A stretch of DNA of 64,000 bases from Microtetraspora glauca (GCA_001570385.1 BBYL01000014.1:186001-250000); one strand, 5' to 3'. Shown: positions 1 to 8,765, counted from the first letter of the stretch. Notes: a model not told the origin generated them from the letters alone. A program made the numbers and translations.

Positions 1-540
1 CCCCCGCGCGGGCGGTCGTTCGCCCACGGCCAGACCGGTCGTCAGGGCGGCCGCCACGATGGGCGGCTCGCCGCGTACGGGCAGCCTGCTGACGCTGCGG
101 CCGGAGCCGTCCGAGTCCGCGTCGCCGGTGTCGACGACCCAGCCGAAGTCCACGATCATCACGAGGGCGTCAGCGGCGCAGTCACCGGCGCGCCGCGCGA
201 ACCCACTGATCAGCGCGGCGAAATCACGGGAGCTCCAGCCGCGGCCCGTCGGCCAGCGGACGACGAGGAGATCACCCGGCTCGGCCGCGTCGAGGAACCT
301 GCCGAAGTGGTGGTGGTCCAGGGAGCCCCCGCCCGGCACGGACTCGACCGCGTACCCGTTCGTCGCCAGCGCGCCGACCAGCCGCCGGGCGGGCAGGCCG
401 CCGGAAGGGTCACCGGCCGGTGCGCCCGGGTCCTCCGGATCGAGGAACACCAGCGCCTTGCGGGCGCGGACACGGCCGTCCGTCGGCTCGTCGGCCGGGT
501 AGGTGCCCGGGGCCGGGACGTCTACCGTGCCGTGGCTCAT
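1..540 (-). CDS. Unrecognised protein, C-terminus cut by window edge
   Basis: An open frame of 180 codons runs from an ATG at 540 off the left edge with no stop. The N-terminus is Pro/Gly-rich. It is followed by an alternating hydrophobic strand (KALVFLDPEDPG), a helix (ARRLVGALATNGYAVESV), a DHHHF segment near residue 77 and two further strands (DLLVVRWPTG and ALVMIVDFGWVVDTGD). This looks like an alpha/beta fold. The strand order loosely recalls caspase-like domains, but I see no convincing His-Cys dyad in the visible part, so I give no function. A weak GGTGA lies upstream of the ATG. Codon use matches the neighbours and the frame is the only long coherent one here. Confidence 0.6.
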   Translation of the reverse strand, partial: MSHGTVDVPAPGTYPADEPTDGRVRARKALVFLDPEDPGAPAGDPSGGLPARRLVGALATNGYAVESVPGGGSLDHHHFGRFLDAAEPGDLLVVRWPTGRGWSSRDFAALISGFARRAGDCAADALVMIVDFGWVVDTGDADSDGSGRSVSRLPVRGEPPIVAAALTTGLAVGERPPARG

Positions 541-835
541 GGATCGATCACCGTGGTCCGCTGGGAGGGCTGGAGCGGCCTCAATGTAAACCTGGGCGTG
601 TTCGAGATGATCGCGACGGGCGGCGTCGATTACGTACTTCTCGCGCAAAGTTTGCACGGACGAAGCGTGGGGATTCCCCGGGCGTTCACCACGTTTTGAT
701 CGGCTGTCAGGACCGACCGTGCGTAGCGTGCCAACGCGACGCAGCGGACACACGCCACGGACACGGTGGCGGGCGGCGGAAACGGGTACGGAGCCGATCC
801 GGGCCGTGTGCCCACGACAGGCCAAGGAGACGATC
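541..835. other. Divergent intergenic region, no gene
   Basis: About 295 bases separate the leftward gene at the edge from the rightward PhoX-like gene. The short AT-richer patches around 580-590 and 635-655 are the only likely promoter material. Small frames here lack ribosome binding sites and coding character. Confidence 0.4.
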
Positions 836-2032
836 ATGTCGCGTCGTACGTCCGTGCTGCCGGAGATGGTCCCCGTGCTGACCGGCTCGCTGTGGCGCTC
901 CGCATGCACGGCGCCCGGTGTCCGGAGGGCACGTGGCGGCCCTGTCCCGTCCGGTGGTCCTCCCGTCCAAGGTGACCCCGCCGGGCGTACGGCCGGGGGC
1001 GCGGGCGGCAGCCCGTACGGGGACCTGGACGCGCCGGACGGCAACGGCATCGCCCTCGCCCGCGGGTTCACCAGCCGCGTCGTCGGGCGCTCCGGCGAGC
1101 GGGTGGGCGGGCTGACCTGGCACGCCGCGCCCGTCGGCGGCGGGTGCTTCGCCGACGGAGACGGCTGGATCTACGTGTCCAACTCGGAGATCCCGCTGCT
1201 CGGCGGTGTGTCGGCACTCCGGTTCGGCCCGGACGGGACCGTCAGGAACGGCTACCGGATCCTCTCCGGGACCGAGAGGAACCGCGCGGGCGGGGCCACT
1301 CCGTGGGACACCTGGCTGTCCTGTGAGGAGACCGGTCGCGGCCGGATCTTCGAGTGCGACCCCTACGGCCACCGCGCCGCCATGCCCCGGCTCGCGATGG
1401 GACTGTTCCGGCACGAGGGGGCCGCGTTCGATCCGGCCCGGACGGCCGTCTACCTGACCGAGGGTGAGCCGGACGGCTGCTTCTACCGCTTCCGGCCCGA
1501 GGAGTGGGGCGACCTGACGACCGGCGTCCTGGAGGTCATGGTGGGCGGGCCGGGGAGCGGGCCGGTCGGCTGGCGGCGCGTGCCGAACCCGGCCGCCCTG
1601 TTCGAGCCGACGCGGGAGCAGGTCGAGGGGGCAAAACGGTTCGACGGAAGCGGAGGATGCCACTACTCGTCCGGCTTCTGCTACTTCACCACCGAAGGCG
1701 ACGGGCGCGTCTGGGCGTACGACGCCGAGAAAGAGCGGATCACGATCCTCCGCGGCGGGGACGCGCCGCCGGACGAGGGAGACGACGCGGCCCCGGGCCT
1801 GACCGGCGATCTCTTCGTCGCCGAGTGCGGCGGCGCCATGGAGATCACCGTCATCACGGACGCCGGCACGGCCGCGCCGTTCCTGCGCGTCACGGGCCAC
1901 GGCGAGTCGGAGATCACCGGCCCCGCCTTCTCGCCGGACGGCGGCAGGCTCTACTTCTCCTCACGCCTCGGCGGCGAGGGTTCGCCCGCGGCCGGGATCA
2001 CCTACGAGGTCACCGGCCCCTTCCGCGGCTGA
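836..2032 (+). CDS. PhoX/DUF839-family secreted protein
   Basis: 398-residue protein of the DUF839/PhoX beta-propeller family, which includes calcium-dependent alkaline phosphatases. Family features seen are the PYGDLDAPDGNGIALARGF entry segment, WHAAPVGGGCFADGDGWIYVSNSE, the TPWDTWLSCEET block and a SGGCHYSSGFCYFTT-like block. The start is the ATG at 836 because AAGGAG at 824-829 is well spaced. The N-terminus MSRRT followed by LTGSLWRSACTAPG resembles a Tat signal, but the hydrophobic core is poor and about 35 odd residues separate it from the conserved domain, so the leader may be degraded or frameshifted. The last 72 bases overlap the convergent ssuB gene. Enzyme activity is not proven by these motifs. 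Confidence 0.75.
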   Translation: MSRRTSVLPEMVPVLTGSLWRSACTAPGVRRARGGPVPSGGPPVQGDPAGRTAGGAGGSPYGDLDAPDGNGIALARGFTSRVVGRSGERVGGLTWHAAPVGGGCFADGDGWIYVSNSEIPLLGGVSALRFGPDGTVRNGYRILSGTERNRAGGATPWDTWLSCEETGRGRIFECDPYGHRAAMPRLAMGLFRHEGAAFDPARTAVYLTEGEPDGCFYRFRPEEWGDLTTGVLEVMVGGPGSGPVGWRRVPNPAALFEPTREQVEGAKRFDGSGGCHYSSGFCYFTTEGDGRVWAYDAEKERITILRGGDAPPDEGDDAAPGLTGDLFVAECGGAMEITVITDAGTAAPFLRVTGHGESEITGPAFSPDGGRLYFSSRLGGEGSPAAGITYEVTGPFRG

Positions 2033-2854
2033 GCGGACCACCTCGGCGAGCCGTTCCCGCGACACGCCGAAACGCGGGTCGGTCCGGGGATGGTCGAGGG
2101 CGGGCAACTCGGAGCGCTCGTCCAGCACCACCCGCCCAGGAGAGCCGCTGAGCGCGAGGATCCGGGTGCCCAGATAGACCGCCTCGTCCACGCTGTGGGT
2201 GATGAAGACGACCGTCGTCCCGGTGCGCCGCCACAGGTCGCGCACCTCGTCCTGCATGCGTTCGCGGGTGAATGCGTCGAGCGCCGCGAACGGCTCGTCC
2301 ATCAGCAGCACGCGCGGGCCGGGCGCGAGCGCGCGGGCGATCGCCGCCCGCTGCCGCATGCCTCCCGACAGTTCGTACGGCCGCAGCCGCGCGGCGTCGG
2401 CGAGGCCGGTCAGCGCGAGCAGTTCGTCCACCCGGGCGACCCGCTCGGCCTTGGGGCGGTGCCGCAGCCCGAAACCGACGTTGGCGGCCACCGTGAGCCA
2501 GGGGAACAGCCGGGACTGCTGGAACACGAACCCGCGCGAGGGATCCGGACCGTCGACCGGCACGCCGGAGGCGGTGATGCCTCCGGCCGTCGGCGCGGTG
2601 AATCCGGCGATCGCGCGCAGCAGCGTGCTCTTGCCGCATCCGGAGGGGCCCACCACGGTCACGAACTCGCCCGCCTCGATCGTGAGATCGATCGGCCCGA
2701 GCGCCAGGCGGCCGCGATAGGAGTGGGAGACCCCTTTCAGCTCGATCGCCGCCGCGGCGCCTCCCACCGGACCATCCACCGCGTTCTCCGCGATGCCGTC
2801 CACTGTGCCGTCCATTGTGCGGGCCACTGTGCGGTCAGCTGCCGGCGAAGGCAT
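1961..2854 (-). CDS. ssuB: Aliphatic sulfonate ABC transporter ATP-binding protein
   Basis: 297-residue ATPase of the SsuB/TauB/NitT type that powers sulfonate import. Walker A is GPSGCGKST (residues 69-77), the Q-loop is VFQQSRLFPWLTV, the signature is LSGGMRQR, Walker B is VLLMDEPF and the switch His is in FITHS. The ATG at 2854 is preferred because AAGGAG lies at 2862-2867 inside the end of ssuA, giving a 20-base overlap and likely translational coupling. It is the last gene of the ssuDCAB operon. An acidic, repetitive Asp-Gly-Val stretch precedes the ATPase fold. Its 3' end overlaps the convergent PhoX-like gene by 72 bases. Confidence 0.92.
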   Translation of the reverse strand: MPSPAADRTVARTMDGTVDGIAENAVDGPVGGAAAAIELKGVSHSYRGRLALGPIDLTIEAGEFVTVVGPSGCGKSTLLRAIAGFTAPTAGGITASGVPVDGPDPSRGFVFQQSRLFPWLTVAANVGFGLRHRPKAERVARVDELLALTGLADAARLRPYELSGGMRQRAAIARALAPGPRVLLMDEPFAALDAFTRERMQDEVRDLWRRTGTTVVFITHSVDEAVYLGTRILALSGSPGRVVLDERSELPALDHPRTDPRFGVSRERLAEVVRSAAEGAGDLVGDPGRGRTLAAEA

Positions 2855-3884
2855 CGGCGAGCTCCTTGGTGGCCAGGCCCTTCTGGAAGACGTCCAGCGC
2901 GGGCACGGCGTCGATCTTCTGTTGGGTCTTGAGGAATTCCGCCGCGCTGCGCAGGTGCTCGGCCAGCTTGCCCGGCGCGTCCGGCGTGCCGAGATAGTCG
3001 GCGGACCGCTGCTCCGACGCGTCGAGCAGCACGAGCTGGTCGAGCTGGCGGGTCGCCTCCTCCGGGCTGAGGTTGAGCTGGCGGCCGATCGCCGCCGCGG
3101 CCGCCGCCTTGTCCGTACGGGTCAGCTTGACGGCCCTGTCCTGCTGCCGCAGCCACTCGTCGAGCGCCTTCGGGTACTTCTCGGCGAACTCGGTGCGCAC
3201 CACGGCGAGGTCGGCGGTCAGCTTGCCGCGCTGGGCCAGCTCCCGGCTGGTGACCAGCGTCTTCCCGGTCTTCTGCAGTTCGGCGAGCACCGGCGTCCAC
3301 ACGTACGCGCCGTCGATGTCCCCGCGCTGCCAGGCGGCCTGGATGTCCGGCGGCTCCATGTCGAGGATCTTGACCTGCGACTCCGAGAGACCGGCCTCGG
3401 CCAGCACCGCGAGCAGGCTGTAGTGCGTCGTCGAACTGAACGGCGCGGCGACCCGCTTGCCGACCAGCCCCTTGACGTCCGTGATGCCGTTCCGCGCGAC
3501 CAGGGCCTCGTTGTCCCCGATGACGTCGAAGATCCACGGCACCTGGTAGGCGATGTTCAGCGGTGCCGACAGGCCCTTGGTGACGGGGCTGCTCCCGGCG
3601 AGGCCGATGTCGATCGCGCCGGAGATCATCGCGGTGTTGACGTCGCCGCCGGAGTCGAACTTGCTCCACACGATCGTCGTTCCGGGCAGGGCCTGTTCCA
3701 GCCACTTCTGGTCCTTGACGATCAGATCGCCGTTCGGGATCAGCTGGTAGCCGATGCGCAGGGTCTCCGGCGCGCCGTTCGCGGCGGCCGTACCGCCGGA
3801 GCCGGAGTCCGAACCGGATCCTCCGGAGCCGCAGGCGGCGAGCGCCAGCGCGGCGGTGGCGAACAGAACGCCGAGTCTCTTCAT
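2835..3884 (-). CDS. ssuA: Sulfonate ABC transporter substrate-binding lipoprotein
   Basis: 349-residue periplasmic-binding-type lipoprotein of the SsuA/TauA family. Residues 1-18 form a lipoprotein signal (KRLGVLFATAALALAAC) with the lipid-bearing Cys at 18, then a Gly/Ser-rich linker. The mature part has the family hallmarks LRIGYQLIPNGDLIVKDQ, KFDSGGDVNTAMISGAIDIGLAGSSP and VKILDMEPPDIQAAWQRGDIDG. The SD AAAGGAA stands 8 bases before the ATG. It lies between ssuC and ssuB, and the monooxygenase at the head of the operon makes sulfonates the likely ligand. Taurine is an alternative that sequence alone cannot exclude. Confidence 0.92.
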   Translation of the reverse strand: MKRLGVLFATAALALAACGSGGSGSDSGSGGTAAANGAPETLRIGYQLIPNGDLIVKDQKWLEQALPGTTIVWSKFDSGGDVNTAMISGAIDIGLAGSSPVTKGLSAPLNIAYQVPWIFDVIGDNEALVARNGITDVKGLVGKRVAAPFSSTTHYSLLAVLAEAGLSESQVKILDMEPPDIQAAWQRGDIDGAYVWTPVLAELQKTGKTLVTSRELAQRGKLTADLAVVRTEFAEKYPKALDEWLRQQDRAVKLTRTDKAAAAAAIGRQLNLSPEEATRQLDQLVLLDASEQRSADYLGTPDAPGKLAEHLRSAAEFLKTQQKIDAVPALDVFQKGLATKELADAFAGS

Positions 3885-3936
3885 GAGAATGATTCCTTTC
3901 GGGCGGGAAGTGCGCCGCCGCCGACGACGAGCGGGC

Positions 3937-4815
3937 TCAGGTCCTGCCGCGCCAGGGCACGAGCACCCGGTCGAGCGACTGCAGGAGGAAATCGATCAGC
4001 AGGCCGGAGAGGCCGATGACGACGATGCCGAGGATCACCACGTCGGTCTGGTTGTAGCGCTGGGCGTCGCGGACCATGCCGCCGATCCCCGGTACTCCGT
4101 TGACGGTCTCGGCGGCGACCACCGTCGTGTACGCGACTCCGACGGCGACGCGGACCCCGGTGATGATCTCGGGGAGGGCGCTCGGCAGCACCACCCGCCA
4201 GGGGAGGGCCCAGCGCGGGGCGCCCAGGGATCTGGCCGCGTTGAGATAGTCCTCGTGCACGCCGCGTACGGCCTCCGCCGTCGCCACGGCCACGGGAGGC
4301 AGCGAGGCGAGGAGAAGCAGCCAGATCTTGGGCTCCTCGTCGATGCCGAACCAGATCACCAGCAGGCTGAGATAGGCGAGTGGGGGCAGCGTGCGCACGA
4401 ACGTGACCAGGGGGCCGAGAAGCGCCCGCGCGGAGGGGAGCATGCCGATCAGCAGGCCGAGCGAGATACCTCCGGCGATGCCGTACAGGCAGCCGATGAG
4501 GATGCGGCGCAGGCTGGCGAGCAGATGCTCGGCCAGCGGGTAGCCGCTGTACCCCTCGGTCGCGGTCCTGACGAACTGCCGCCACACCGCGGCCGGCTCC
4601 GGCACGAACACGGGCGGCCAGATCTTCGCCATCGCCACGGCCTGCCAGACCGCCACGATCACGGCTATCGCCAGCAGGCGCAGCCCGGCCGCCCGCCACA
4701 GCCCCGCCCCCATCCTCCCGCGACCGCCCCGGGAAGCGGACGGGGTGGACGGTGCCGACGGGCTCGGCGGGGTGGAGAGGCCGGAGGGGGCAGAGGTCGC
4801 GGGCTGCGCGCTCAC
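3937..4815 (-). CDS. ssuC: Sulfonate ABC transporter permease
   Basis: 292-residue inner-membrane permease of the SsuC/TauC family with about six hydrophobic segments. The EAA-type loop for ATPase contact is near the middle-to-end (EDYLNAARSLGAPRWALPWRVVLPSALP). The open frame extends far upstream, but the real start is the GTG at 4815, which overlaps the TGA of ssuD (GTGA, 4812-4815) and gives MSAQPATSAPS. The first 35 residues are Ser/Pro/Thr-rich and cytoplasmic. It is translationally coupled to ssuD and followed by ssuA after 52 bases. Confidence 0.92.
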   Translation of the reverse strand: MSAQPATSAPSGLSTPPSPSAPSTPSASRGGRGRMGAGLWRAAGLRLLAIAVIVAVWQAVAMAKIWPPVFVPEPAAVWRQFVRTATEGYSGYPLAEHLLASLRRILIGCLYGIAGGISLGLLIGMLPSARALLGPLVTFVRTLPPLAYLSLLVIWFGIDEEPKIWLLLLASLPPVAVATAEAVRGVHEDYLNAARSLGAPRWALPWRVVLPSALPEIITGVRVAVGVAYTTVVAAETVNGVPGIGGMVRDAQRYNQTDVVILGIVVIGLSGLLIDFLLQSLDRVLVPWRGRT

Positions 4816-5933
4816 ACCGAGACTCCGGACACGCGGCCGGGTACATCGTCCGCGGCACGGTCGACGCCGGACCGGAGACGGGGGAGGACGAACTCGCCGA
4901 CGCGCAGGGCCTCTTCGAGGTGCGGCCAGCCGGACAGGATGAACTCCTCCAGCCCGAGCGCGGCGTACTCCCTGATCCGCTCGGCCACCTCGTCGTAGTC
5001 GCCGACGAGCGCCGTTCCCGCGCCCTCGCGGACGAGGCCCACACCCGCCCACAGGTTGGGGGAGATCTCCAACTCGGCGGCGGATCCTCCGTGGAGGTCC
5101 GCCATGCGCCGCTGGCCGACCGAGTCCATCCGGGCGAACCGCGCCTGGGCGGCCGCGATCCGCTCCGGGTCCATGCCGTCGAGGAGCCGCCGCGCGTACG
5201 TCCACGCCTCCTCGGAGGTCTCGCGGGCGATGACGTGCAGGCGGATGCCGTACCGCAGGGTCCTGCCGGTCTCGGCGGTGAGCGCGCGCATCCGCGCGAC
5301 CCGCTCGGCGATCATCGCGGGTGGTTCGCCCCACATCAGGTAGACGTCGGCCTGCTCGGCGGCGACCCGCTCGGCCGCGGGGGAGGCGCCGCCGAAGTAG
5401 ATCTCCGGGGCGGGCGTGAGCGGTGCGGCCAGGCCGCCGCCCTCGACGCGGTGATGGTCGCCGTCGAAGTCGAACGGCGTGCCCTCCCAGGTCCTGCGCA
5501 GGACGTCGAGGTACTCGGCCGTGCGGGCGTAGCGCTCGTCGTGTCCGAGGAAGTCGCCGTAGGCCCGCTGTTCCTTCGGGTCGCCGCCGGTCACGACGTT
5601 GAGCAGCATCCGTCCGCCGCTGATCTCCTGGAACGCCTGGACCTGCTGGGCGAGCAGCGTCGGCAGCGTGAAGCCCGGCCGGAACGCGACGAGCAGTCGC
5701 AGCCGTTCGGTACGCGCGGCGACGGCCGCGCACGTCACGAGCGGGTCGGGACAACCGGCGCCCACCGGGGTCAGCGCGGCCTCGAACCCGGCGGTCTCCG
5801 CGGCCTGCGCGACCTGGACGAGGTAGGGGAGCGTCGCGGGCCGGTCGGGGGCGGTTCCCGCCGCGACGGTCGTGGTGGCCGGCCGGACATGGTGACCGTC
5901 GCCTGCCGTCGGAAGGAACCAGTGGAACCGCAT
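4812..5933 (-). CDS. ssuD: FMNH2-dependent alkanesulfonate monooxygenase
   Basis: 373-residue luciferase-like flavin-dependent enzyme that cleaves alkanesulfonates to sulfite and aldehyde. The N-terminus MRFHWFLPTAGDG is typical of SsuD, and the family blocks RLLVAFRPGF, LNVVTGGDPKEQRAYGDFLGHDERYARTAEY (split here only by family numbering), YFGGASPAAE and YLMWGEPP are all present. It is the first gene of an operon with transport genes ssuC, ssuA and ssuB. No reductase (SsuE) is adjacent, so reduced FMN must come from elsewhere. The start ATG has a GAGG motif 8-9 bases upstream. Confidence 0.93.
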   Translation of the reverse strand: MRFHWFLPTAGDGHHVRPATTTVAAGTAPDRPATLPYLVQVAQAAETAGFEAALTPVGAGCPDPLVTCAAVAARTERLRLLVAFRPGFTLPTLLAQQVQAFQEISGGRMLLNVVTGGDPKEQRAYGDFLGHDERYARTAEYLDVLRRTWEGTPFDFDGDHHRVEGGGLAAPLTPAPEIYFGGASPAAERVAAEQADVYLMWGEPPAMIAERVARMRALTAETGRTLRYGIRLHVIARETSEEAWTYARRLLDGMDPERIAAAQARFARMDSVGQRRMADLHGGSAAELEISPNLWAGVGLVREGAGTALVGDYDEVAERIREYAALGLEEFILSGWPHLEEALRVGEFVLPRLRSGVDRAADDVPGRVSGVSV

Positions 5934-6051
5934 GTCGACGCCTCGGGGGTAAGGGGAACCGATACGCCGCGATGATATCCGATTATTCCTACTTATAAAA
6001 GCGGAATTAGGGGGAATGCGCTCCAGGGCTCAGCGGCGGCCGTGACCCCGG
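5934..6051 (-). promoter_or_regulatory. Probable ssu operon promoter region
   Basis: This 118-base gap is unusually AT-rich at 5970-6010 compared with its surroundings and must carry the ssuD promoter. It contains an inverted repeat ATTCC (5985-5989), 13 bases, GGAAT (6003-6007), and TATAA-like sequence between the arms. The arms are short, so an operator is only a possibility. Confidence 0.4.
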
Positions 6052-6954
6052 TCAGAGGTCCATGGCCCAGACCTCCTCCACCACCGCCTGGCCCGAGTCC
6101 TCGCCGGGATGCTCCTCGACCAGCTCGAATCCGGCGTTTCGGTAGATCCTGCGCGCGCCGATTAGCGCGTCCCTGGTCCACAGCATGATCCGCCGGTAGC
6201 CCGCCCGGCGGGCGAAGCGCAGGCACTCCTCGACCAGCCGCCGGCCGATGCCCATGCCGCGCGTGGACGGCTCCACCAGGAGCAGCCTGAGCTGCGCGGT
6301 CGTGTCGTCCTTGCGCACGCAGAACACGCTGCCCACCGGGCGGCCGTCCACCTCGGCGATCCAGCCCGCCTCCCGCGCGGGATCATGCCCGGCCGCGTAG
6401 TCGGCGACGATCCTCGCCACCATGGCCTCGAACGCGGCGCCCCACCCGTACTCCTCGCTGTAGAGGACGCCGTGCCGGTGGACCACCCAGCCGAGGTCGC
6501 CCGGACGCGGTGGCCTGATGACGTACGGCTCCCGCCGCGCGGGCGGGTCGAGGGCGTCCCGGATCGTGGCCATCGCCGACAGCAGCCGCCGCCGGTCCTC
6601 CTCCGTCAGCGGGTCGAGCATCGCCCCGACATCGACGACCGAGCGCTCGTCGAGCATCGCGTACGCCGCCCGGCCCCTGTCTGTGAGCCGTACGACCTGG
6701 CGGCGCCCGTCCCGCGCCGACTTCTCGCGCGTGATGAGCCCGTCCGTCTCGAACCTGCCGAGGAGCCGGCTCAGGTAGCCGGGGTCCAGGCCGAGCGTCC
6801 TGCTGATCGCCCCGGCCTCGGAGGGCGTGCTGAGCTCGAAGAGCACCCGGGCCTCGGTCAGCGAGTAGGGCGTGTCCAGCATGCCGGCGCCGAGAACGCC
6901 GATGACGCCGGTGTAGAAGCGGTTGAACGCGCGGACTTCGGCCACCATGTCCAT
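6052..6954 (-). CDS. MarR-type regulator fused to GNAT acetyltransferase
   Basis: 300-residue two-domain protein. Residues 1-140 are a MarR-family winged helix (YSLTEARVLFEL, ISRTLGLDPGYLSRLLGRFETDGLI, DGRRQVVRLTDRGR). Residues 145-300 are a GNAT acetyltransferase, with the acetyl-CoA loop LLVEPSTRGMGIGRRLVEECLRFAR and the strand YRRIMLWTRDALIGARRIYRNAGFEL. This fusion is a known family whose small-molecule substrate is mostly unassigned. The start ATG at 6954 sits inside an inverted repeat that is a likely self-operator. glpK lies 50 bases upstream on the same strand. Confidence 0.88.
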   Translation of the reverse strand: MDMVAEVRAFNRFYTGVIGVLGAGMLDTPYSLTEARVLFELSTPSEAGAISRTLGLDPGYLSRLLGRFETDGLITREKSARDGRRQVVRLTDRGRAAYAMLDERSVVDVGAMLDPLTEEDRRRLLSAMATIRDALDPPARREPYVIRPPRPGDLGWVVHRHGVLYSEEYGWGAAFEAMVARIVADYAAGHDPAREAGWIAEVDGRPVGSVFCVRKDDTTAQLRLLLVEPSTRGMGIGRRLVEECLRFARRAGYRRIMLWTRDALIGARRIYRNAGFELVEEHPGEDSGQAVVEEVWAMDL

Positions 6955-6990
6955 TGCCTACCTCAACTATCTCGTTGACTGAGGCAACGA
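6954..6990. promoter_or_regulatory. Probable MarR-type autoregulatory operator
   Basis: TTGCCTACCTCAAC (6954-6967) and GTTGACTGAGGCAA (6974-6987) form a 14-base inverted repeat matching at 11 of 14 positions around a 6-base centre. Nested inside is the perfect repeat TCGTTG-N7-CAACGA (6972-6990). The site overlaps the start codon of the MarR-GNAT gene, as expected for self-repression. Confidence 0.65.
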
Positions 6991-7003
6991 TATGTCGGCG
7001 GTG

Positions 7004-8449
7004 TCAGGAAGCCCAGTCCCGCGCGCGGTCGACCGCCTTCTTCCACAGGGCGTAGCCCGTACCGTTCTCGGGCGCGGGCTCGAAGCGGCGGTCGAGCCGC
7101 CAGGTGGCGCGCAGCTCCTCCTGGGAGGACCAGATCCCCGCCCCGAGCCCGGCGAGGAACGCCGCGCCCAGGGCCGTCGTCTCCTGGACGACCGGCCGCT
7201 CGACCGGTGTGCCGATCTGGTCCGCCTGCAGCTGCATGAGCAGGTCGTTGGCGCTGGCCCCGCCGTCGGCCTTCAGCACGGGCACGGGGAGGTCCATCGT
7301 CTCCACGATGTCGCGCACCTCGAAGGCGATCGCCTCCAGCGTCGCCCGTACGACGTGCGCGCGCCTCGTACCGCGCGTGATGCCGAGGATCGTGCCCCGC
7401 GCGTCCGGATCCCAGTACGGCGCGCCGAGACCGGTCAGGGCGGGGACGAAGACGACGCCTCCCGAGTCGGGCACGGTCCGCGCGACGGCCTCGGTCTCGG
7501 CCGCGCTCTGGATCAGGCCAAGGCCGTCGCGCAGCCACTGGACGGCGGCCCCGGTGACGAACACCGCCCCTTCCAGCGCGTACGTCAGGGCGCCGGACGG
7601 GGCCTGCCAGGCCACCGTGGTGAGCAGGCCCGCCGCCGAGCGGACGATCTCGTCACCGGTGTTGACGAGGATGAACGAGCCTGTGCCGTAGGTGCACTTC
7701 ACGTCGCCGGGGGAGAAGCACGCCTGGCCGAACAGCGCGGCCTGCTGGTCGCCGGCCACGCCGCTGATCGGCAGGTCGAGTCCGAGGAACACCTCGGGGG
7801 ACGTCCGGCCGATCTCCCCGTAGTTCGGGACCAGCTCCGGGAGCGCGTCCTCCGGCACGCCGAACAGCTCGCACAGCTCGGACGACCAGGTGCCGCGCGT
7901 GATGTCGTACAGCAGCGTCCTGGACGCGTTGGACGGGTCGGTCACGTGCCGCCGGCCGTTCGTGAGCCTGGCGATCAGGTAGGAGTCCACCGTGCCGATC
8001 GCCAGGTTGCCGGCATGCCACGACCGGGGATCGTTCTCGGCCAGCCAGGCCAGCTTGGTGCCGGTGAAGTACGGGTCGAGTCGCAGGCCGGTCAGCTCGG
8101 ACACCCGAGGCTCGTGCGCGCGCAGCCGGTCGCAGACGTCCGAGGAGCGGCGGTCCTGCCAGACGATCGCCCTGCGCGGGGCGGCCAGCGTGGTCCGGTC
8201 CCACAGGACCGCGGTCTCCCGCTGGTTCGTGACGCCGACGCAGCGGGGAGCCGTCGCGGCTCCGTCCAGCGCGGCGCGGCAGGCCGCCAGCGTCGCCTGC
8301 CAGATCTCCTCGGGGGCGTGCTCCACCCAGCCGGGCCGGGGGAAATGCTGGGCGAACTCCTCGTATCCGCGTGACTCGATCCGGCCGTCCTCGGACACGA
8401 CCAGGGCCGTCACCCCGGTCGTCCCCGCGTCGATCGCCAGGACGCTCAC
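7004..8449 (-). CDS. glpK: Glycerol kinase
   Basis: 481-residue FGGY-family kinase that makes glycerol 3-phosphate from glycerol and ATP. Seen are the N-terminal phosphate loop AIDAGTTGVTALV, VTNQRETAVLWD, AIVWQDRRSSD, SGVAGDQQAALFGQ, KCTYGTGSFILVNTG and the C-terminal LKADGGASANDLLMQLQAD. The long open frame begins at 8515, but the GTG at 8449 is chosen because AAGGAGGCG (8452-8460) is an excellent SD and the protein then begins at the conserved strand. No glpF or glpD is adjacent. The divergent neighbour is phosphofructokinase. Confidence 0.95.
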   Translation of the reverse strand: MSVLAIDAGTTGVTALVVSEDGRIESRGYEEFAQHFPRPGWVEHAPEEIWQATLAACRAALDGAATAPRCVGVTNQRETAVLWDRTTLAAPRRAIVWQDRRSSDVCDRLRAHEPRVSELTGLRLDPYFTGTKLAWLAENDPRSWHAGNLAIGTVDSYLIARLTNGRRHVTDPSNASRTLLYDITRGTWSSELCELFGVPEDALPELVPNYGEIGRTSPEVFLGLDLPISGVAGDQQAALFGQACFSPGDVKCTYGTGSFILVNTGDEIVRSAAGLLTTVAWQAPSGALTYALEGAVFVTGAAVQWLRDGLGLIQSAAETEAVARTVPDSGGVVFVPALTGLGAPYWDPDARGTILGITRGTRRAHVVRATLEAIAFEVRDIVETMDLPVPVLKADGGASANDLLMQLQADQIGTPVERPVVQETTALGAAFLAGLGAGIWSSQEELRATWRLDRRFEPAPENGTGYALWKKAVDRARDWAS

Positions 8450-8665
8450 CGCGCCTCCTTCGCCGGCACGTTGGCTACTGTGTTGTGGGCGGATACTAAC
8501 CCGCTGGTTCGCCACCCGGGCAGGGTGCGCCGGGACGCGAGACCGGCGCGGTAAGACCGATGTGCCGGGGGAGGCTGATAGGGAGGACGCCGCCGCGCGG
8601 CCGGTTCCGGGAATCCCGGCGCGGCGTGAGCCGGCTCGTTAAGCTTGATCACCCAACCTCACATT

Positions 8666-8677
8666 TGGTCTAGACCA
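8666..8677. promoter_or_regulatory. DasR-like operator (dre palindrome)
   Basis: TGGTCTAGACCA is a perfect 12-base palindrome that matches the core of the DasR response element of streptomycetes. It stands 89 bases before the phosphofructokinase start in a 316-base divergent region shared with glpK. DasR is a GlcNAc-responsive GntR/HutC repressor of amino-sugar and PTS genes. Other HutC-type regulators bind similar palindromes, so the identity of the binder is inferred. Confidence 0.6.
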
Positions 8678-8765
8678 TTGGTGACACCTCGGGCAGAATG
8701 CGTTGCGTTGACGTGCTGGAGTGCCGGCATCGGTCTGGCCGTGAATCCATATGGAGGAACCCGTC

